Shown piece by piece: positions 23,876-29,749 of a DNA stretch of 29,749 nucleotides; the stretch's first letter is position 1; each line of letters starts with the position of its first letter. The translations under genes were made by a program, and so were the position numbers. The notes below the pieces were generated by a model. The model was not told the origin of the DNA. It was given only the letters and a program-made list of their open reading frames with translations, and made no database searches. Origin of the DNA: a virus; IMG/VR virus record IMGVR_UViG_3300015265_000014, positions 1 through 29,749 of that record. One strand, written 5' to 3'.

Positions 23876-25882
23876 TTAATTAACCCAATTTTCATAGTTG
23901 GCCGAACTTCCACTGTATTCGATGGCAACTGCATCACTTACGTTATCAACAACGTCGTCATGTCCAGTTGAACTGCCTAAGCCAGTCATGCCCAAGACTT
24001 CACGCATAACGTGTGCCTTATGTACATGCTCACTTGGAAACCATAATCTACCTTGTGCAAAGTAAGGGATTGTGTTCAGGAAACGAGCCACCTTATCGCC
24101 GGAGGTTTTATCCTTCGGAACAGGCATAACTCTAATGTCACCGTCACGTGTAAATTGTTGATTCAAGAACTGGCCCGAACTCTTATCTTCCATGTACAGG
24201 GCCGTAGGCAGCATGCACGGAAATGAAAGATCAAGCTTGTTGTGTTTATTCCAAAACTTAATCAACTCCTTCTTAAGCTCAGGAGTCTCCCACTTACCAA
24301 GCACGAGGTCCGCTAGGTACATATCTCGGTTGCGCATCACTACCCACAAACAAACGACAGAGTAATCTGAGTATGTCTGCGCAGTAGATGCTGTATCCGC
24401 TGTCATGAAGCTACGAATAACCTGCGACTTATCAAGCTCCAGATATTCCTGCCACCATGCTTCTTGAACGAGCCCTGTACCTTGTGCAGTCGGATCACCC
24501 ATGTACTGACTGTTGAATGTATACGGTGATGCCTTCTTCATTGCATCTAGTGACTCCAAACTCTTACGAGACGGCCACAATGCGGTACGAGCTTCCTTAC
24601 GAACTAACTTAAAGAGTATTGGCTTGGCATGTGTATACGCCTGCTTTTCAATAAGCTTGTCGTACCATGCTTGCGAACCAACACCTTCTTCAATAATTGC
24701 AGGGATGTTCAACCAGTCATATGCATCACTGGAGTTACCCCGTAGCAGATAACCAACAAGGTCTTCGTCGTGAACTCGTTGCATGATGATAGCCACAGGA
24801 GTACGAGGACATTTAATCTCGTTACCTTCGTCATCATTAACAACACCGTCGTTTGCGAGACGGGACATAAATGTGTTGTCGTATCGATCATTAATCTCAG
24901 AACGCACTGTATTAGAGTAAGCATCCTTTGGTTTAATAATGTCGTCTACAACAAAGCAACCGGAATATACGGTAGTCAAACTACCAGCACCCTTCCCTGT
25001 CAACTTACCACCAGATGGAACTGCGTGAAGCACGCCACCTTTAGTAGTACCCCAACGTTCAAGCGAGCGCTTACTAGCATCGATCTTCAATGCTGGAAAC
25101 ACTTTCATGAATAGTTCGTTGAGCATGATGGTACGGATGTAACCACTACTCTCTGCTACAACATCATCCGCATAAGATGTGATGATGTTATGTGAGCCAG
25201 GATTGTGGCAGAAGCTGTACAACGGTAGAAAGATACTGAGGATCTGTGTTTTGGAATGACGGGGAGGGATCGTTACAATTACCCGATCCCTCTTACCATC
25301 CACAAGGTCTTGGCATACTTCGAAAATAACATTATGGAAGTCCTGCATCTGGAATTTGAAACCCATCTGCAACTCAAATGCCCACTTACTGAATATCGCA
25401 AAGCTAGCGACAAGTATTTCTCTTGCCTCGGTACAATCTTCGTTAGTAAGTTCTTCAAGATTTACTTCCAGCGGACTGTTAATAATGGCCATCGCCAAAG
25501 AAAGTTTCTTCTTGGCTTTGTTAACAACAGCGACATCACCATTACTATCTAACTCAACTTTACCTTCTGTAATTAATTTCTTAATCTCAGAACTGTATAC
25601 AGTGTTGTTTTTATGGTCAGCATTTCGGAACGCTTCCAACTGAGCATCTTGCAAGGCTTTGATTACAGCATTGTTCTCTAAGCCCTGACCTTCAATCTCA
25701 CTTGTAATAGATTTATGGTATTGCTCAATAATAAAATCATTTTCTGAAATATACTTTCGTAGTTGTGGGAGTGTCTGTGTGATACCCCTTGATCTACTAA
25801 CTTTTAACAAATCACCGTAATGTTGAGTCAGTTGGTTAACAATGTAGTTATCAACTTGCTCATCAATAGGTAATGCAGCCAT
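23876..25882 (-). CDS. Terminase large subunit (packaging ATPase and nuclease)
   Basis: This 668-residue motor drives DNA into the prohead and cuts it. The ATPase has a Walker A-like loop (TIPPRHSKTQIL, K211) and a Walker B (CFVVDDIIKP, D313/D314). The nuclease domain shows D496 in MTADTAST, E565/D566 in MEDKSSGQF, and D642/D643 in GHDDVVDNVSDA, the three acidic clusters of the RNase H-like fold. About 170 residues precede the ATPase, a longer N-terminal region than usual, perhaps for binding a small subunit. Its ATG overlaps the stop of the zinc-ribbon gene (TAATG). No recognisable small terminase is present in the window. Confidence 0.95.
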   Translation of the reverse strand: MAALPIDEQVDNYIVNQLTQHYGDLLKVSRSRGITQTLPQLRKYISENDFIIEQYHKSITSEIEGQGLENNAVIKALQDAQLEAFRNADHKNNTVYSSEIKKLITEGKVELDSNGDVAVVNKAKKKLSLAMAIINSPLEVNLEELTNEDCTEAREILVASFAIFSKWAFELQMGFKFQMQDFHNVIFEVCQDLVDGKRDRVIVTIPPRHSKTQILSIFLPLYSFCHNPGSHNIITSYADDVVAESSGYIRTIMLNELFMKVFPALKIDASKRSLERWGTTKGGVLHAVPSGGKLTGKGAGSLTTVYSGCFVVDDIIKPKDAYSNTVRSEINDRYDNTFMSRLANDGVVNDDEGNEIKCPRTPVAIIMQRVHDEDLVGYLLRGNSSDAYDWLNIPAIIEEGVGSQAWYDKLIEKQAYTHAKPILFKLVRKEARTALWPSRKSLESLDAMKKASPYTFNSQYMGDPTAQGTGLVQEAWWQEYLELDKSQVIRSFMTADTASTAQTYSDYSVVCLWVVMRNRDMYLADLVLGKWETPELKKELIKFWNKHNKLDLSFPCMLPTALYMEDKSSGQFLNQQFTRDGDIRVMPVPKDKTSGDKVARFLNTIPYFAQGRLWFPSEHVHKAHVMREVLGMTGLGSSTGHDDVVDNVSDAVAIEYSGSSANYENWVN

Positions 25883-26160
25883 TAAAACTTATCCTTATCT
25901 GCAACTGGATCTTGCATGTAGAGAAAGTTGAAACGTTCAATCGACATCTTTTCAGGGATAAGAGCCTTAAGCTCATTGTGGATTTCCATCCAAGCTCCTT
26001 CTGTTGGTGCAGCAAATGAAATGGTGATGTTCACTCTTTCATCAGTTACCTCTTCTTCATCTTCGTTGTAATACACTTCATCACACAGAGGACATTCCCC
26101 TGCAACTAGATCAACGTAGTGATTACAGTTTCTGCATTTGGTTCTGCAATCGTTACTCAT
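25882..26160 (-). CDS. Zinc-ribbon protein of 92 residues upstream of the terminase
   Basis: This small acidic protein begins with a zinc ribbon: C9-x2-C12, ten residues, then C23-x2-C26 (an extra C5 precedes). The acidic EDEEEVTDE stretch and a helix follow, then FNFLYMQDPV near the end. Four cysteines in two CxxC knuckles should bind one zinc ion. The gene is the first after the non-coding gap, has TAGGAG, and overlaps the terminase start, so the two are translated together. A terminase partner or small-terminase-like DNA-binding role is possible from position only; it is much smaller than the usual small subunit. Confidence 0.7.
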   Translation of the reverse strand: MSNDCRTKCRNCNHYVDLVAGECPLCDEVYYNEDEEEVTDERVNITISFAAPTEGAWMEIHNELKALIPEKMSIERFNFLYMQDPVADKDKF

Positions 26161-26412
26161 GGTGGTTCTCCTAACTCATTAGTTGTTACCTCTCAGGGAG
26201 GTATATTTGTTGTGGTGTGTTTTAGTTAACAAGAATTTTCAAACCTTTTATTAAAAGAGAAAGCATCCCCCAGCCCCCTTAAGGGCCAGAAGAAATTAAA
26301 TAAAAACTTTGGAGCTTGCTGGTGTATCTATATGGACGGTAGCTGGAAGCCACGGTTTATAAGGCCTGTAGCCAAAGCTGTTTTCCCAACACGGCCAAAA
26401 CTTTGCAAACTT
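26161..26412 (-). promoter_or_regulatory. Non-coding gap between RNA polymerase and packaging genes
   Basis: This 252-base AT-rich region is the only large gap and probably carries the promoter for the packaging and structural genes. No convincing sigma70 box pair or T7-like promoter was found. Visible structures on the transcribed strand include a 6-bp long-range pairing (CTTTGG with CCAAAG), followed by TTTTTATTT, so the enclosed ~75 bases may be a structured leader ending in a terminator. A hairpin CTGGCCC/GGGCTGG follows, with a T-rich stretch after it. GTGGC can pair with either of two GCTAC copies. A small ACCTC/GAGGT hairpin lies 29-43 bases before the zinc-ribbon ATG. Nothing coding is seen. 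Confidence 0.5.
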
Positions 26413-28206
26413 TTACAGGAAAAAGCGCTCGCATTTGTGGATCACATTCAAATCCCAATCACCCATTGAAGGTTCATCAGGCAAAGCTACGCCGTACTGC
26501 TGTTCCCACTGCTGTTTCAAAGCAAGCAAATAGTTACCGGAGTACAATTTAACGAATTCTTCTCGTATTACTTTATCGAGGAATGGAATGTAGTTGGCAT
26601 GTACAGCGAAGCTATCGTGCACCCATACAGCAGGAAGCCCGACTTCTTTAAGTCTCAACGCCACCATACGAAGGTGAGTTGCGTCAAGGCTGTGAATCAC
26701 ATTAGGACCAATTGCAGATTTGTGCTTGGAGAGTTTAGGAATGAAATTCCCTTCCTCATCTAGAACGTCCTTCTTGATAGTGATGCTGTGCTTGCGTCGT
26801 TTTATAACAACTGTAACTACTTCTTCTTCTGTTACACGGTAGTCCTGACTTGCAGTAAATCCATCAGGAGTGTCCCAGGTGATTTGGTGTGCACCTGTTG
26901 CACAAATGATTGACATACAATCTTTCAGCCAGTCAACACCAGCCACAATAGGTTGCAGAACGATGTTAGTTGTGTTGAACAGTTGTGAACCAAGCTGACA
27001 AGTAACCTTTCGATCTACAGCAGGAAACATATCGCTCACGTTATCCATTGCGGAAATACGAGTAGCAGAATATGCAAATGTCATTACTGGCTTCTTAGCA
27101 ACTTTACGGGTTGCCATGTACTTGTAATCTTCCAGTAAAACAATTTCCCATTTGTATGCAACGAATTCATAGATGTCCATGCCATCCGCTGCCTCACTAA
27201 TCTCCATTCCAAGCCGGTCTGTGATTGCGCTGGATCTCATCAGGGCTGACCAATGCTGTAGGCCAGAGCAACGCCCATCCCTTGGAACGAAGGCCGCCAA
27301 CGGCTTCTCAGGAGCCCTTAAATGTTCGGCAATGAGCCTGGCATTTGCCATGCCGCTGTAGGGTTTATCCCACGTCTTCCAAGCCAGGTTATCCCAGTCA
27401 CGGGCCTGCGCAGCGTATAGACAGGCTTTCGCCTCAGTGTCCATACCGTCATAGCGGGTGTCCTCTGCATAGTCGTCTGTGGCTGCCACAAGAGCCGAAA
27501 GCCCTTCTGGTGTCAGTGCCTCACTGAATATTGGTAAGCAAAACGCCTTCTCGTGATCTGCACCTTGAGGACTAATGCCAATAGTTGTATCCGCATAAAC
27601 ACGACCACGACTATCAAGGAACACAGGAAACTTGAAACTACGTTCGTACCTCAGTTGCTCTGCACATTTCAAAGCACGGCTGGCCATTACACTTGATGTG
27701 TAAGAATCCTTTTCTACGTGCTTGTATAGTTCAAGGATGAAATCATTCACACGGAATTTTGTATCTGCAATAACGCTGGCAGCTTTAAGGTGCGACGTTT
27801 GAGGCACACCATACCTTACCTTGGCTTCTGGAATTAAATGACCTTCCTTCACAACCTGCTTAAGTATTGGAGGCAAGCCACCAGCGATCATCATACTCAC
27901 AAGTTCATAAGTAGGATTTACAAAGACATTGGTTTTGGTTTTGCTAACACGTATGTTCTCAAGGGTTAGCAATTTGGCACTTACCATAGCCATTATGAAA
28001 CAAAGACCTATGTACGGATCTTCGTGTAAGTATTGGGCTAGGTAGTTTCTTTTACTGTAGTTGACGTCACTATCAATCCTGCACAAAGCGACATATAACT
28101 TTGGAATACAATCAACATAGACTTGTGCAGATTGACGATAAGGTGGTGCCAGCTTTGGTATTAACCTTCTTGTGACAGAAAGTTCAAACGATTCTTCAAC
28201 GGCCAC
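26413..28206 (-). CDS. Single-subunit T7-like DNA-dependent RNA polymerase, short N terminus
   Basis: This 597-residue polymerase would transcribe phage genes independently of the host enzyme. Conserved elements are FPVFLDSRGRVYA, motif A (PRDGRCSGLQH, D310), motif B (TRKVAKKPVMTFAYS: R367, K371, Y379), IAPNF-like IGPNVIHSLDATHLR, and motif C (VHDSF, H530, D531), ending in a FAFA-like RFFL. T7 polymerase has 883 residues; here about 227 residues before motif A are missing. The T7-type specificity region before IGPNVIHS is present (WDTPDGF to KHKS). In motif B the T7 YG is YS. Start: GTG at 28206, with GAGG 6 bases upstream; a TTG 3 bases earlier has the frame immediately after a TGA, so no N-terminal extension is possible. 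Confidence 0.93.
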   Translation of the reverse strand: MAVEESFELSVTRRLIPKLAPPYRQSAQVYVDCIPKLYVALCRIDSDVNYSKRNYLAQYLHEDPYIGLCFIMAMVSAKLLTLENIRVSKTKTNVFVNPTYELVSMMIAGGLPPILKQVVKEGHLIPEAKVRYGVPQTSHLKAASVIADTKFRVNDFILELYKHVEKDSYTSSVMASRALKCAEQLRYERSFKFPVFLDSRGRVYADTTIGISPQGADHEKAFCLPIFSEALTPEGLSALVAATDDYAEDTRYDGMDTEAKACLYAAQARDWDNLAWKTWDKPYSGMANARLIAEHLRAPEKPLAAFVPRDGRCSGLQHWSALMRSSAITDRLGMEISEAADGMDIYEFVAYKWEIVLLEDYKYMATRKVAKKPVMTFAYSATRISAMDNVSDMFPAVDRKVTCQLGSQLFNTTNIVLQPIVAGVDWLKDCMSIICATGAHQITWDTPDGFTASQDYRVTEEEVVTVVIKRRKHSITIKKDVLDEEGNFIPKLSKHKSAIGPNVIHSLDATHLRMVALRLKEVGLPAVWVHDSFAVHANYIPFLDKVIREEFVKLYSGNYLLALKQQWEQQYGVALPDEPSMGDWDLNVIHKCERFFL

Positions 28207-28216
28207 CAATCACCTC

Positions 28217-28429
28217 TTAATTAGATACCTCCACAGGCTTACCAGTGAGGCAGGACTTGCAAAGGCATTGCCCACCCCAATCAACTTCACGTTCTTGAGG
28301 TTTAACAGTGAAACACCAGCACGTACCCTTTCCTTGAGCCACGTCACAACGCACCGGACTTGTACAAGTCGGACATGTATGCGTGATAAGGGAAGGTAAA
28401 GTTGGTGCAAGTTCCATGTAGCTACACAT
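28217..28429 (-). CDS. Cysteine-rich CWC family protein
   Basis: This 70-residue protein has eight Cys: C19-x2-C22, C28, the CWC motif at 37-39, and C55-L-C57-x2-C60. The pattern CPxC...CWC...CLCxxCL is that of the Cys-rich CWC family, whose function is unknown; metal binding is likely. The ATG at 28429 overlaps the stop of the ribonucleotide reductase gene as TAATG and has no good RBS of its own, so translation depends on the reductase gene. It precedes the RNA polymerase gene by 10 bases. A link to the redox chemistry of the reductase is possible from coupling only. It is too small to have been found without the overlap. Confidence 0.75.
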   Translation of the reverse strand: MCSYMELAPTLPSLITHTCPTCTSPVRCDVAQGKGTCWCFTVKPQEREVDWGGQCLCKSCLTGKPVEVSN

Positions 28430-29749
28430 TACGAGATTTCGCAGAACCCACCAGCACAAGCCAACTCGGCAGCGAGGTTGATAGAGTTGCCATTTGCTTC
28501 AAACACATCATCAATATTGATAGCCTCAAGGTGAACAAGCATGGATTCATAGACTTCTTTGGAGCAGTCTTCGAAAGGAAGTTGCGGATAAGCCTCTGCA
28601 CCGAAGAATGGAAGTACACTGATGCCGTTGTAATGCTCACGGTTAATCCACATCCAGTTGGTGAGTTCTTCCCATTCGTTATCCTTAACACTGATGGTGC
28701 AAGATACGTTGTGTTTGTTGTCACCCTGCAAGTGGCCACGAGCAACCCAATCAAGACTTACTTTCTTCACACGTTCCAGCAGTGCGAACATACTTTCAGT
28801 ACGAACACATGCACCCTCTGGAGCAGATTGTGGGAAAGACAGAACAACTTGGTGAGGGACATTCACATCTTGTTCAACCAATGCAGGAGCAACACGCATC
28901 ATGTATTGAGCAAGCTCTTCATCTTTACCAGCACGCATACGACGAATGTAATATTCAGCGTGCCATGCATGGATGCCACTAGAAGTACCCAATGCCAACG
29001 AAGTTGTGCCAGCAGGTTTAACACAGGTAATACGTTCAGCTTCATTGATGCCAATAATGTTTGCGATGATCTGGTTTGTTTGAATTGCTACGTTAGCAGC
29101 TTGATCCATATCCAGTTCAGTCACAGTATTACTAGCAATGCCTGTCATCGAAACGCCGAGTAGTGCCCCGCGTTCACACGTCTCACGCCATTTAGGATTG
29201 AGGTAGTGGAAGTCTGTGTAACCCGCTTGCAAAGTACCAATAAAAGTAGCAGCCGAACTAACATCGTTAAAATCCTCCTGACTAGATACAAGGGAAGCAT
29301 TAATTTCAGTGAGGTTGCACATTTGATAAGGTTCAAGTGCAATCTCACAACAAGGGTTAGTGCCCCAATCTTTATTGTTGGTCCAGTAAACACCTGGCTC
29401 ACCACAGCCGCTTGCTTCAACACGAGCCATCAGCTTGACGAATTGGTCAGAAGTTACTTCACCACGAAGAAGTACAGCACTATTGTTAGCGCGTGCACGG
29501 TACGGGTGAGTTTCCCACCAGTTACCAGACTTGGAAGTAATCAGTTCTTCGTCAGAAAGATCGAAGAGGCTAATCATTGCAGCACGACGAATACCACCAG
29601 CCAGAACGGCATCAGCAATAATGCAGGCAGCATCGTGTACTTCAATTGGTCGAAGCTTACGGCCCATAGCTTTATTGAACAGTGCTGACAATGCATCAAC
29701 ACAAATCTTCAATGGTGCTGGGCCTGGGGCTTGACCACCTGTAGTTACA
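28429..29749 (-). CDS. nrdJ: Class II (adenosylcobalamin-dependent) ribonucleotide reductase, 5' end beyond window
   Basis: The frame is open to the window edge (base 29749), so the N terminus is missing; the visible part is about 440 codons. It reduces ribonucleotides to deoxyribonucleotides for phage DNA synthesis. Class II monomer (RTPR-like) signs are GGQAPGPAPL, NPCCEIALEPYQMCNLTEIN (thiyl-radical Cys codon 29350-29352 and the redox Cys 11 residues later at 29317-29319, the spacing of RTPR C408/C419), KPAGTTSLALGTSSGIHAW, and a C-terminal C-AGGF-C (codons 28456-28458 and 28441-28443) matching RTPR C731/C736. The usual NPCGEI has a Cys in place of Gly. Host cobalamin and thioredoxin are needed. 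Its stop overlaps the CWC start. Confidence 0.9.
   Translation of the reverse strand, partial: VTTGGQAPGPAPLKICVDALSALFNKAMGRKLRPIEVHDAACIIADAVLAGGIRRAAMISLFDLSDEELITSKSGNWWETHPYRARANNSAVLLRGEVTSDQFVKLMARVEASGCGEPGVYWTNNKDWGTNPCCEIALEPYQMCNLTEINASLVSSQEDFNDVSSAATFIGTLQAGYTDFHYLNPKWRETCERGALLGVSMTGIASNTVTELDMDQAANVAIQTNQIIANIIGINEAERITCVKPAGTTSLALGTSSGIHAWHAEYYIRRMRAGKDEELAQYMMRVAPALVEQDVNVPHQVVLSFPQSAPEGACVRTESMFALLERVKKVSLDWVARGHLQGDNKHNVSCTISVKDNEWEELTNWMWINREHYNGISVLPFFGAEAYPQLPFEDCSKEVYESMLVHLEAINIDDVFEANGNSINLAAELACAGGFCEIS

Noticed and set aside
26322-26345. T7/SP6-like promoter candidate around TATAGATA on the minus strand in the long gap
   Set aside because: Only the TATAG core agrees. 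Similar TATAGAT strings occur by chance inside coding sequence (for example near 10213, 11091, 17703 and 18205), explained by codons such as Ile-Asp, so there is no evidence of a repeated promoter family.
26161-26412. tRNA gene in the long gap
   Set aside because: No complete cloverleaf, no GTTCRA-type T-loop and no acceptor stem of 7 bp could be drawn.
28402-29163. Long plus-strand open frame (253 codons) opposite the reductase gene
   Set aside because: It is antisense to a strongly conserved enzyme, has no family resemblance, and no RBS or operon partner on the plus strand.

Overview
The window is part of a tailed double-stranded DNA phage genome (Caudoviricetes), and the virion should be a myovirus. 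A DUF3383-type contractile sheath, a DUF3277-type tube and a full baseplate set are all present. Every supported gene is on the minus strand, so transcription runs from high to low coordinates. Genes are packed tightly, with many TAATG or ATGA overlaps and AGGAG-type ribosome binding sites. No integrase, repressor or bacterial gene is visible. The GH24 lysozyme and the murein-degrading domain on the baseplate hub suggest a Gram-negative host, but the host cannot be named from this sequence.

In transcription order: (i) 29749-28217, nucleotide metabolism: a class II (adenosylcobalamin) ribonucleotide reductase cut by the window edge, overlapped by a small cysteine-rich CWC protein. (ii) 28206-26413, a single-subunit T7-like RNA polymerase with a much shortened N terminus. 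(iii) 26412-26161, the only sizeable non-coding gap. (iv) 26160-19637, packaging and head: a zinc-ribbon protein, large terminase, a 61-residue protein, DUF1073 portal, DUF2213 protease/scaffold, a cement-like protein and the major capsid protein, then a strong terminator. (v) 19568-17683, neck: a protein of unknown function, a DUF4054 adaptor, a probable head-closure protein and a tail terminator. (vi) 17657-10973, tail: sheath, tube, a hairpin, a tail assembly chaperone with a programmed -1 frameshift, and a 1344-residue protein in the tape-measure position that contains an intact YqaJ/lambda-exonuclease-like nuclease domain. (vii) 10951-5481, baseplate: hub with a C-terminal lytic transglycosylase, Dit-like protein, plug-like protein, spike, gp25-like wedge, gpJ-like and DUF2612/gpI-like proteins. 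(viii) 5469-1479, two paralogous fibre proteins, a third fibre protein and its assembly chaperone. (ix) 1468-1, lysis: a YiiX-like papain-fold hydrolase, a holin-like protein, a second small membrane protein and a lysozyme cut by the window edge.

Together the genes build, fill and release a contractile-tailed virion. The most unusual points are the nuclease domain inside the presumed tape measure (a DNA enzyme apparently carried inside the tail), a T7-like polymerase missing most of the promoter-binding N-terminal domain, and a complete but otherwise unannotated -1 frameshift signal (SD-like element, 10-base spacer, T TTT TTC heptamer) in the tail chaperone.
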